Assembly (NCBI GenBank): GCA_041690675.1
Contig: JAWLGU010000004.1
Span: 1 to 64,000 of the forward strand
Length of the DNA stretch: 64,000 nucleotides
Source: UBA7803 sp041690675
Lineage (GTDB): Bacteria > Pseudomonadota > Gammaproteobacteria > Pseudomonadales > Azotimanducaceae
Direction: 5' to 3'
The position numbers and the translations under genes are program-made. Below the pieces are notes generated by a model. It did no database searches, had not been told where the DNA came from, and saw only the letters and a program-made list of their open reading frames with translations. Shown piece after piece: positions 24,852 to 32,160 of the stretch; position 1 is the stretch's first letter; each line of letters begins with the position of its first letter.

Positions 24852-25547
24852 GTGGCGCCGCCCGAGACGCGGCTGCAAGCGGCGCTGGGCTATCGGTTCG
24901 GCGACCTGGCGTTGTTGCGGCAGGCGCTGACCCACAAGAGCTTTGCGAGGGATCACAACGAACGTCTGGAATTTCTCGGCGACGCGGTGCTCGGCTACGT
25001 GATCGCGCTGCGGCTGTTCGAGGAGCAGCCGGCGGCTCACGAGGACACGCTGTCGCTGCTGCGCGCGAATCTGGTGCGCAGGGAGACGCTGGCGGAGGTT
25101 GCCGCCGAGCTGGATCTCGGCCGCTACCTCAGGCTCGGTGCCGGGGAGCGGCGCAGCGGTGGCCACAAGCGCGCGTCGATCCTCGCGGATTCCCTGGAGG
25201 CGGTGATCGGCGCAGTGCACTTGGACGGCGGCATCGAAGCGGCCCGGGACCTCACCCTGCGATTGCTGGAACCGCGAATGCGGACGCTGGACCCGGAGGC
25301 GTTGAAGGACCCGAAGACGCGATTGCAGGAGATGCTGCAGGGCGCGAATCTGGACCTGCCGGAGTACGCCATCGAGTCCGCCACCGGCTCGGCCCACTCG
25401 CGGGTGTTCACGGTGAGTTGCCGGGTGCCGGCGCTGGAGCTCACGGTGGCGGCGCAGGGACGCAGCCGCCGCGCTGCGGAAAAGCACGCGGCGGAATCCA
25501 TGCTGACGCAGGTGGCTGAACGTCTGGGACGGAAGGCAGGTGCCTGA
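24852..25547 (+). CDS. rnc: Ribonuclease III
   Basis: Cuts double-stranded RNA, including the rRNA precursor. 231 residues. The RNase III signature is HNERLEFLGDAVLGYVIALR and the second metal-site helix is LADSLEAVIGAVHLDGG. The C-terminal double-stranded RNA-binding domain is DPKTRLQEMLQGANLDLPEY with GRSRRAAEKHAAESML. GTG 24852, immediately after the DUF4845 stop, gives a family-like N-terminus (MAPPETRLQAALGYRF); ATG 24807 would overlap that gene by 44 bases. Overlaps era by 8 bases. Confidence 0.96.
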   Translation: MAPPETRLQAALGYRFGDLALLRQALTHKSFARDHNERLEFLGDAVLGYVIALRLFEEQPAAHEDTLSLLRANLVRRETLAEVAAELDLGRYLRLGAGERRSGGHKRASILADSLEAVIGAVHLDGGIEAARDLTLRLLEPRMRTLDPEALKDPKTRLQEMLQGANLDLPEYAIESATGSAHSRVFTVSCRVPALELTVAAQGRSRRAAEKHAAESMLTQVAERLGRKAGA

Positions 25548-26445
25548 GACCATCCAACGCTGCGGTTACGTGGCTCTGATCGGCCGTCCGAACGTGGGCA
25601 AGTCCACCCTGCTCAATCACCTGCTGCGGCAGAAACTGGCCATCACCTCGCGCAAGCCGCAGACCACGCGGCACGTGCTTCTGGGGGTGGACACTGAAGG
25701 TGATCATCAGGCCATCTACGTGGACACGCCGGGTATTCACGACGACGCCCGCCGCGAGATCAATCGGCAGATGGTGCGGGCGGCCACCGCAGTGCTGGCC
25801 GACGTCGACCTGGTGTTGATGGTCGTTGACCGGGACGTCTGGACCGAGGGCGACGAGCGGGTGCTGAAGCTGCTCCAGCACCACCCGGTGCCCGCCTTCG
25901 CAGTCCTGAACAAGGCCGACCTGGTGCGACGCAAGCAGGCGCTGCTGCCGGCCATGGCCGCGCTCCACGAGCGTGGCCGCTTCGACGAGATCTTTCCGGT
26001 ATCGGCGCTGAAAGGCTCGGGGCTGGAAGCGCTGCGGCGGGCGGTCTTCGCCCGGCTGCCGGAACAGGCTCACCTGTTTCCTGCCGATCAGGTGACGGAT
26101 CAGAGCGAGCGGTTTCTGGTATCCGAGATCATTCGCGAGAAGCTCATGCGCCGTCTCGGCGACGAGGTGCCGCATCACCTGACGGTGGTCATCGAGGGCT
26201 ACGACGAGTCGCCGAATCTCGTGGACGTGGCCGCCGAGATCTTCGTCGAGCGGACCGGACAGAAACGCATCGTCATCGGCAAGGGCGGCGAGAAGCTCAA
26301 GCTCATCGGCCGCGAAGCCCGCGAGGACATCGAGAAGCTGCTGGAGAAGCGGGTGATGCTGCGGCTGTGGGTGAAGGTGCGGCCGGGCTGGAGCACCACG
26401 GCGGCGGGACTGAAAAGGGTGGGTTATGACCCGGGTCACCGGTGA
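25540..26445 (+). CDS. era: Ribosome-assembly GTPase Era
   Basis: GTPase that binds the 3' end of 16S rRNA during 30S maturation. 301 residues: G1 GRPNVGKSTLLNHLL, G3 VDTPGIHDD, G4 NKADLV, G5 SALKGSG. The C-terminal KH domain has the GxxG loop RIVIGKGGEKLKLIG. The start is GTG 25540 with GGAAGG just upstream, inside the end of rnc; it overlaps recO by 20 bases. rnc-era-recO is a conserved set. Confidence 0.97.
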   Translation: MPETIQRCGYVALIGRPNVGKSTLLNHLLRQKLAITSRKPQTTRHVLLGVDTEGDHQAIYVDTPGIHDDARREINRQMVRAATAVLADVDLVLMVVDRDVWTEGDERVLKLLQHHPVPAFAVLNKADLVRRKQALLPAMAALHERGRFDEIFPVSALKGSGLEALRRAVFARLPEQAHLFPADQVTDQSERFLVSEIIREKLMRRLGDEVPHHLTVVIEGYDESPNLVDVAAEIFVERTGQKRIVIGKGGEKLKLIGREAREDIEKLLEKRVMLRLWVKVRPGWSTTAAGLKRVGYDPGHR

Positions 26446-27121
26446 GGCGGCCCTGGTGCTGCACGCCCGGCCGTACCGTGAAAGCAGCGCCATCGTCAGC
26501 CTTTTCACTGCCGGTCACGGCCGTGTGCCGGTGGTTGCGCGCGGCATCCGAGGCAGCAAGCGCGGCAACGTGCTCCAGCCGTTCAACCGGGTTCGGGTGA
26601 GCTGGAGCGGCCGGGGCACGCTTTACACCCTCACCGGCTGCGAGCTGGTGCGCCACGCTTGGCTCAGCGGCAACGCGCTGGCGTCGGGGTTCTACGTTCT
26701 GGAGCTGCTGACGCGTCTGCTCCACGAGCACGAGAGCTCGCCACGGCTGTTTGCGGGCGCGTGCTGGGTGCTGGAGCGTCTGGAGGCCACGGATTCGCCG
26801 CCGGACGTGGTGCTGCGGGGATTCGAGCGGCTGCTGCTGGACGAGCTGGGGTACGGGCTGGATTTTTCCCGTGACGCTGATACCGGTGAGCCCATTCGCG
26901 CCGATTCCGAATACCGCCTGCACATGGACGCCGGCTTCGTGGCCAGCGGGAGCGGCCGCGGCTACCCTGGTGCGCTGCTTCTGGAGATCGGCGCTGGCCG
27001 ATACGATTCCCGCGGAGCCCGCATCGCGGCAAAGAAGATCTTCCGGCAGGCTCTGAGGCCACTGCTCGGCCCGAAACCGCTGGCCAGCCGGCGGCTCCTG
27101 ACCCGACGGGATGTCGGATGA
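26426..27121 (+). CDS. recO: DNA repair protein RecO
   Basis: Loads RecA on SSB-coated single strands with RecR and anneals strands in RecF-pathway repair. 231 residues: an N-terminal OB fold (EAALVLHARPYRESSAIVSL, VARGIRGSKRGNVLQPFN) and a helical C-terminal region (FERLLLDELGYGLDFS). The short C-terminus has no zinc-binding cysteines, as is common in gammaproteobacteria. In many relatives pdxJ and acpS come next; here recO overlaps rlmD by ATGA. Confidence 0.92.
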   Translation: MTRVTGEAALVLHARPYRESSAIVSLFTAGHGRVPVVARGIRGSKRGNVLQPFNRVRVSWSGRGTLYTLTGCELVRHAWLSGNALASGFYVLELLTRLLHEHESSPRLFAGACWVLERLEATDSPPDVVLRGFERLLLDELGYGLDFSRDADTGEPIRADSEYRLHMDAGFVASGSGRGYPGALLLEIGAGRYDSRGARIAAKKIFRQALRPLLGPKPLASRRLLTRRDVG

Positions 27122-28443
27122 GTCGACGTGGGCCGCGGCAGATCGAGCTCGTGGTCGACGAGCTGGGTGACGAGGGCCTGGGCGAGGGCTGCTTCGAATC
27201 CCGGCTGGTGAAAGCGCGCAACGCGTTACCCGGCGAAACCGTGAGCGTGCGCGTGCTGAAACGGCGGGGCGGCGTGTGGTACGGCGAAGCGGACGTTCCG
27301 GAGGCGGCGGCCGCGGATCGCCGGCTGCCGCCGTGTTCCGTGTTTCCCCGCTGTGGCGGCTGCACCCTGCAGCACCTGGACTACCCGCGGCAGCTGGAGC
27401 ACAAGGAGCGGGTGCTGCTGCGGCTGCTGGCGGAGCACGGCGTCGATGCGCGGCGGCTGATTTCGCCGGTGTACGGTCCCCGGTTGCATTACCGGGCCAA
27501 GGCCCGGCTCGGCGCTCGGGTCGTGGGCGGCGAGCTACTGCTGGGTTTTCGCGAGGGGTTCAGTAACCGGGTGGCGCGCATGAGCGAATGCAGGACGCTG
27601 GTGGTGCCGTTCTCCCGCATGCTTCCCGAGCTGTCCGCCACCCTCGGCGCGCTCCGCCGCCCGGACCGCGTTCCCCAGGTGGAGCTCGCGGCCGGCGATC
27701 ATGAATCGGCCGTCATCGTTCGCCATCTGAGCGAGCTGGACCAGGATGACCGGGCGCGGCTTCTCGCGTTCGCCCGGCGCAATGGCACCCGGGTTTATCT
27801 TCAGCCCGGCGGCTACGAGACCGTCGGCCTCCTCGGCGACGACGCGGCGTCGCCTTACCTTTCCTACGTGAATCCCGACTACGGCCTGTGCTACGACTTT
27901 CTGCCCACGGACTTCACCCAGGTGAACCCGTTCGTGAATCGGGCGCTGGTTGGCTCGGCGCTCCTGGCCCTGCGGCCGCGTCCGGGCGCCACCGCCACGG
28001 ATCTGTTCTGCGGCATCGGCAACTTCTCCCTGGCCCTTGCGCGGCTGGGGGTGGCCGTTCGCGGCTACGAGCTGGCACCCGAAGCGGTGGAACGGGCGAG
28101 ACACAATGCGGACCGGAACGGCCTTGCCGCGCGGGCTGAGTTTGCCGCCGTGGATCTGTATGATTCCGCGTGCCCGGATCTGCCGGAGTCGGAATTTCTG
28201 CTGCTGGATCCGCCGCGGTCCGGGGCGGGCGCGAATCTCGAACGTTGGGCGGGCTGGAAGAAGCTCGAGCGGATCGCCTACGTGTCGTGCAATCCGCGCA
28301 CGTTTGCCGGCGACGCCGCACGCTTGCAGGCCAGGGGGTTCACGTTGCAGCAGGTAGGTATCTTCGACATGTTTCCACACACCAGCCACGTCGAGACGCT
28401 GGGCCTGTTCGTCCGGGACGAGGGAGCGGGCCCGGATGGTTAA
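27118..28443 (+). CDS. rlmD: 23S rRNA (uracil-1939-C5)-methyltransferase RlmD
   Basis: SAM-dependent, Fe-S-containing m5U methyltransferase. 441 residues: an N-terminal TRAM-type OB domain (LVVDELGDEGLGEGCFE), then the Fe-S cysteines in CSVFPRCGGCTLQHL and MSECRTL. The methyltransferase core has TDFTQVNPFVN, DLFCGIGNFSLALAR, LLDPPRSGAGAN and the nucleophile Cys in IAYVSCNPRTFAGD. Ends with FPHTSHVETLGLFVR. Coupled to recO (ATGA) and to relA (8-base overlap). Confidence 0.96.
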   Translation: MSRRGPRQIELVVDELGDEGLGEGCFESRLVKARNALPGETVSVRVLKRRGGVWYGEADVPEAAAADRRLPPCSVFPRCGGCTLQHLDYPRQLEHKERVLLRLLAEHGVDARRLISPVYGPRLHYRAKARLGARVVGGELLLGFREGFSNRVARMSECRTLVVPFSRMLPELSATLGALRRPDRVPQVELAAGDHESAVIVRHLSELDQDDRARLLAFARRNGTRVYLQPGGYETVGLLGDDAASPYLSYVNPDYGLCYDFLPTDFTQVNPFVNRALVGSALLALRPRPGATATDLFCGIGNFSLALARLGVAVRGYELAPEAVERARHNADRNGLAARAEFAAVDLYDSACPDLPESEFLLLDPPRSGAGANLERWAGWKKLERIAYVSCNPRTFAGDAARLQARGFTLQQVGIFDMFPHTSHVETLGLFVRDEGAGPDG

Positions 28444-30436
28444 GGTGCGCGAGGACGTCGCGCGCGCGCCGGACGGACGGCTCGATGTGGAAGCCTGGGT
28501 TCTCGACCTGGCGGCGCGACACGGCGCCCTGGACGAGGACGCGGTGCTCCGGGCTTGCAGGTTCGTACGCGGTCTGGGGTCGCGGGGCGAGGACTATCTG
28601 GAGAGCGGCGTGGAGATGGCGGAGCTGGTGAGTCAGCTTCGCCTGGACACCGCTTCCGTCGCCGCAGCCCTTTCCTACCGTCCGGTTCGCATCGGTGCGG
28701 TCACTCTGGAAGAGGCGCAGGAGGCGCTGGGGGCCGACGTGGCGCATCTCCTGGAGGAGGTGTTGCGCATGGCGACGACCAGCCTGCTGGAGATGAGCAA
28801 CACCCGCCTGCAGACCAGCGAACGGCGCAATCAGGCGGAGAACGTGCGCCACATGCTCATCGCCATGATCGACGATGCCCGGGTGGCGGTGCTCAAACTG
28901 GCCGAACGGGTGGTCGCGTTGCGCTCCGCGAAGCACGACGACGAGGCGCGCAAACAGCGAATCGCCCACGAGGCCCATCGCGTGTTCGCACCTCTCGCCA
29001 ACCGACTGGGCATCTGGCAGATCAAGTGGGAGCTGGAAGATCTGGCCCTGCGCTACCTGGCCCCGGACATCTACATGGCCATCGCCCGCCAGCTCGACGG
29101 GCGCCGCGAAGAGCGGGAACGGGAGATCGAGGAGCTGGCCAGCGCCCTGGAGCGGGATCTCAACGCCCGCGGAATCCGCGCCAAGGTGACGGGGCGTGCC
29201 AAGCACATATACAGCATCTGGCGAAAGATGCAGGCCAAGCAGGTGGGCCTGAACGAAGTGTACGACGTGCGCGCGGTTCGGGTTCTGGTACCCGACGTGG
29301 CCCAGTGCTACGCAGCGCTGGGCGTGATCCATACGGAATGGCGTCACGTGCCCAGCGAGTTCGACGACTACATCGCATCGCCGAAGGAGAACGGCTACCG
29401 CTCCATTCATACCGCCGTGCTTGGTCCTGACGGCCGCACTCTGGAGGTGCAGATCCGAACCCAGAAGATGCACGACGAGGCGGAGCTGGGCGTCTGCGCC
29501 CACTGGTCCTACAAGCAGGGTGACGCCGAGGATCGTCCGTACGCGGAAAAGATGAACTGGTTGCGTCAGGTTGTGGAGTGGCGTGACGACGTGGAGCAGG
29601 GCACCGCGGCGGCCGGGCAGGATCTCGGTGAGGAGCTGCGCGCGCTGTTTCAGGACGAGCGCATCTTCGTCACCACCCCGAAAGGCCACGTGCTCGACCT
29701 GACCGCGGGGGCGACGCCGGTGGACTTCGCCTACCGGGTGCACACCGAGGTCGGGCACCGGTGCCGCGGGGCGCTGGTGGAAGGCCGCCCGGTGCCGTTG
29801 AACGCCGTGCTCAGGACGGGACAGCGCGTGGAGATTCTCACCGGCAACGAGCCCGCGCCCCAGCGGGACTGGCTGGATGCTCATCTGGCCTTCGCCAGGA
29901 GCGCACGGGCACGGGAGAAGATTCACGACTGGTTCCGCGCACGCGAGCCGGAGGTCAACGAGCAGGAGGGGCGCAGCCGTCTGCTCGCGTTGCTTCGGCG
30001 ACTGCAGCTTCCGGAGCCCGCGCCGGACGGATGGGTCCGCGCCGCTCATGCGCTGGGATACGAGCAGGCTTCGGCCTTCTGCCGCGCCGTGGGTGCAGGC
30101 GACTGTCAGACGCTGGACGCCATCGAGGCGCTGCACGATCAGCACGAGTTCGAGGGTCAACTCGATCTGCTGCCGCGCATCCCGGTTCGGGCGCGGCGTT
30201 CCGCGAGAATCGAGCTCAAGGCCCATGACCGTCCGGGCCTGCTGCGGGATGTCAGCGAGTTGCTCAACGAGCTGAATTTGTCCCTGGTCGGAAACGCCGG
30301 ACGCGTGGATCCGCTGAGCGGCCGCGCCACTCTCACCTTGGACGTGGTCGTCGGCCACATCCGGGATCTGGCCACCATCGTCGACCGGCTCGGACGCCTT
30401 CACGACGTGCTCGACGTTCGCGTCGAGCGCCGCTAG
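28436..30436 (+). CDS. relA: GTP pyrophosphokinase RelA, apparently without the zinc-finger domain
   Basis: Makes (p)ppGpp on stalled ribosomes. 666 residues against about 740 in E. coli. The N-terminal hydrolase domain is degenerate (no HD...ED pair), as in gammaproteobacterial RelA. The synthetase domain has NRLGIWQIKWELEDLALRYL, GRAKHIYSIWRKMQ and the EFDDY RelA signature before IASPKENGYRSIHTAVLG. TGS domain: IFVTTPKGHVLDLTAG (near residue 403). ACT domain: ELKAHDRPGLLRDVSELLNE (from residue about 590). Between the helical region (ends near residue 570) and ACT only about 20 residues occur. The Cys-containing CCxPxPGD zinc-finger/CC domain is not there. Frame is uninterrupted. Confidence 0.95.
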   Translation: MVKVREDVARAPDGRLDVEAWVLDLAARHGALDEDAVLRACRFVRGLGSRGEDYLESGVEMAELVSQLRLDTASVAAALSYRPVRIGAVTLEEAQEALGADVAHLLEEVLRMATTSLLEMSNTRLQTSERRNQAENVRHMLIAMIDDARVAVLKLAERVVALRSAKHDDEARKQRIAHEAHRVFAPLANRLGIWQIKWELEDLALRYLAPDIYMAIARQLDGRREEREREIEELASALERDLNARGIRAKVTGRAKHIYSIWRKMQAKQVGLNEVYDVRAVRVLVPDVAQCYAALGVIHTEWRHVPSEFDDYIASPKENGYRSIHTAVLGPDGRTLEVQIRTQKMHDEAELGVCAHWSYKQGDAEDRPYAEKMNWLRQVVEWRDDVEQGTAAAGQDLGEELRALFQDERIFVTTPKGHVLDLTAGATPVDFAYRVHTEVGHRCRGALVEGRPVPLNAVLRTGQRVEILTGNEPAPQRDWLDAHLAFARSARAREKIHDWFRAREPEVNEQEGRSRLLALLRRLQLPEPAPDGWVRAAHALGYEQASAFCRAVGAGDCQTLDAIEALHDQHEFEGQLDLLPRIPVRARRSARIELKAHDRPGLLRDVSELLNELNLSLVGNAGRVDPLSGRATLTLDVVVGHIRDLATIVDRLGRLHDVLDVRVERR

Positions 30437-30482
30437 CCCCAGACTTCACCGCTAAAATCAAACGATCGGAAGGAGATCACTC

Positions 30483-31127
30483 ATGAGAATCATTTTGCTC
30501 GGGCCACCCGGTGCGGGGAAGGGAACGCAGGCCCAGTTCATCTGCGAGCACTTCGAGATACCGCAGATATCCACGGGGGACATGCTACGCGCGGCGGTCA
30601 GCGCAGGCACACCGCTGGGCCGGAAGGTGAAAGCGGTCATGGAATCGGGCGCGCTGGTATCCGACGACATCATCATCGAGCTGGTCAAGGAACGTATCGC
30701 GGCCCCGGACTGCGCCAACGGATTTCTCTTCGACGGGTTTCCCCGCACCATTCCCCAGGCGGAGGCCATGGACGAGGCGGGCGTGGAGATCGATCACGTG
30801 GTGGAGATCAAGGTTCCGGACGAGCAGATCGTCAGACGTCTGAGCGGCCGGCGCGTTCATCCTGCGTCGGGGCGCGTGTATCACGTGGAGTTCAATCCGC
30901 CGCGAGAGCCGGGAAAAGACGACGAAACCGGCGAGCCGTTGGTTCAACGCGACGACGACAAGGAAGAAACCGTGCGTGAGCGCCTCGAGGTGTATCACCG
31001 GCAGACCCACCCGCTGGTGGATTTCTACCGGCGAAAAGCCGAGCGCTCGAAGCTCGAGTTCATCGAGATAGACGGCGAAGGCGAGGTGAGTGAAATACAG
31101 AGTCGCATACTTCGCGCGCTCCAGTGA
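30483..31127 (+). CDS. adk: Adenylate kinase
   Basis: Interconverts ATP, ADP and AMP. 214 residues: P-loop ILLGPPGAGKGTQAQFI at residues 4-20, AMP site ISTGDMLRAAV, GFLFDGFPRTIPQA, and a long LID (RRVHPASGRVYHVEFNPP) without zinc cysteines. A strong ribosome site (AAGGAG) lies just before ATG 30483. A TAAAAT at 30453-30458 could be a -10 box, but I see no matching -35. No terminator follows. Confidence 0.97.
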   Translation: MRIILLGPPGAGKGTQAQFICEHFEIPQISTGDMLRAAVSAGTPLGRKVKAVMESGALVSDDIIIELVKERIAAPDCANGFLFDGFPRTIPQAEAMDEAGVEIDHVVEIKVPDEQIVRRLSGRRVHPASGRVYHVEFNPPREPGKDDETGEPLVQRDDDKEETVRERLEVYHRQTHPLVDFYRRKAERSKLEFIEIDGEGEVSEIQSRILRALQ

Positions 31128-31176
31128 TCTGCGTGATATTTCCTTTGCTCGTCAGTATGATGCGTGAAAATTTCCG

Positions 31177-31204
31177 TTGCAGTTTCGTATTGTTGGTCTA
31201 TCGT
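31177..31204 (+). promoter_or_regulatory. Possible sigma-70-type promoter for the H1-like gene
   Basis: TTGCAG (31177-31182) and TATCGT (31199-31204) are separated by 16 bases in the most AT-rich part of the adk to H1-like gap. The match is weak. A start near 31211 would place the leader hairpin at the very 5' end of the RNA. Confidence 0.35.
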
Positions 31205-31210
31205 TGCAGA

Positions 31211-31255
31211 GCGTGAGTCGACTTGCGGACAAGCCGCAGGAACAGCGGCTCACGC
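31211..31255 (+). promoter_or_regulatory. Nested hairpin in the leader of the H1-like gene
   Basis: Outer stem: GCGTGAGTCG (31211-31220) pairs with CGGCTCACGC (31246-31255), ten pairs including one U-G. Inner stem: TGCGG (31224-31228) with CCGCA (31234-31238). There is no T run after it, so it is not a terminator; it lies about 125 bases before the start codon. Confidence 0.5.
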
Positions 31256-31380
31256 AGGGCAACGAGGCACCTGGAGCAGTTTCGAAACCGGTGTTCGTTC
31301 GAGAAGTAGTCAGCGCTGGCTGTGAGTGAGAAGTCGAAGCGGCCAAAGCGAAAGAGCAGAGAAATCCAAGGAGATTCTTT

Positions 31381-32043
31381 ATGCCGAGAGCTAAGACTGC
31401 AGCGAAAACTCCCGCCAGGAAGACGGCGGTCAAAAAAACTGCTGCCAAAAAAGCCTCTGTGAAGAAGACGGCCGCGAAACGACCTGTTGCGAAAGCGACG
31501 ACCAAACGCGCCGCGACGAAGACGGTTGCCAAAAAAGCGCCGGCCAAGAAAGCGGCTGCGAAGAAGGCGCCGGCCAAGAAAGCAGCGGTCGGCAAAACTG
31601 CGGCGAAGAAAACGGCAGCCGTGAAAACGGCTTCGAAGACCACCACTAAGAAGAAGCCTGCAGCGAGGAAGCGGAGCGCGGCGACGGCGACGGCGAAAGC
31701 TGCAGCCAAGCGTCCGGCGGTGAAGCGGAGCGCGGCGGCGAAGAAAGCTCCGGCGAAGAAGAAGGCGCCGGCGAAGAAAGCTCCCGCCAAGAAGAAAGCT
31801 CCGGCGAAGAAGAAGGCGCCGGCGAAGAAGGCTCCCGCCAAGAAGAAAGCTCCGGCGAAGAAGAAGGCGCCGGCGAAGAAGGCTCCCGCCAAGAAGAAGG
31901 CGCCCGCCAAGAAGGCTCCGGTGAAGAAAGCGCCGGCGAAGAAGAAAGCGCCGGCGAAGAAGAAAGCGCCAGCCAAGAAGAAAGCGCCAGCCAAGAAGAA
32001 AGCGCCAGCCAAGAAGAAGGCTCCCGCAAAAAAGAGCTCCTAG
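31381..32043 (+). CDS. Lysine/alanine-rich histone H1-like protein
   Basis: 220 residues made almost wholly of Lys, Ala and Pro with some Thr, Val, Arg and Ser, resembling eukaryotic H1 tails and Pseudomonas AlgP. Probably a DNA-binding nucleoid or regulatory protein (inference from composition). The N-terminal half is irregular (TAAKTPARKTAVKKTAAKKA). The C-terminal half is perfect KKKAPA/KKAPA repeats ending KKSS. No Trp, Cys or hydrophobic core is visible, so it is probably disordered. Strong AAGGAG ahead of ATG 31381. Copy number of the DNA repeats probably varies between strains. Confidence 0.88.
   Translation: MPRAKTAAKTPARKTAVKKTAAKKASVKKTAAKRPVAKATTKRAATKTVAKKAPAKKAAAKKAPAKKAAVGKTAAKKTAAVKTASKTTTKKKPAARKRSAATATAKAAAKRPAVKRSAAAKKAPAKKKAPAKKAPAKKKAPAKKKAPAKKAPAKKKAPAKKKAPAKKAPAKKKAPAKKAPVKKAPAKKKAPAKKKAPAKKKAPAKKKAPAKKKAPAKKSS
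31747..32019 (+). repeat. Tandem repeat array within the H1-like gene
   Basis: Three nearly identical 51-bp units at 31747-31797, 31798-31848 and 31849-31899 (each 17 codons of the APAKKKAPAKK pattern) are followed by about five 18-bp units encoding KKKAPA (about 31930-32019). Near-identity at third codon positions shows recent slippage or recombination. Confidence 0.85.
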
Positions 32044-32075
32044 TGGGGCGGGAGGCCAGTACGCTCCGGTCGTAG

Positions 32076-32102
32076 GCCGGGTTCAGCTCCGCTGGGCCCG
32101 GC
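32076..32102. terminator. 12-bp hairpin between convergent genes (possible bidirectional terminator or REP-like unit)
   Basis: GCCGGGTTCAGC (32076-32087), loop TCC, GCTGGGCCCGGC (32091-32102): twelve pairs counting two G-U. No T run on either side. A second stem GGCGG/CCGCC (32115-32119 with 32125-32129) follows. It lies between the convergent H1-like gene and moeA. The GTAGGCCGGGTTCAGC wording resembles repeats I associate with proteobacterial intergenic palindromes, so it may be a dispersed repeat. Confidence 0.5.
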
Positions 32103-32160
32103 GCTCCGGTCCGCGGCGGCTGCACCGCCAGCGCGGCGCAAATTCGGGGGGCTCACCCGA

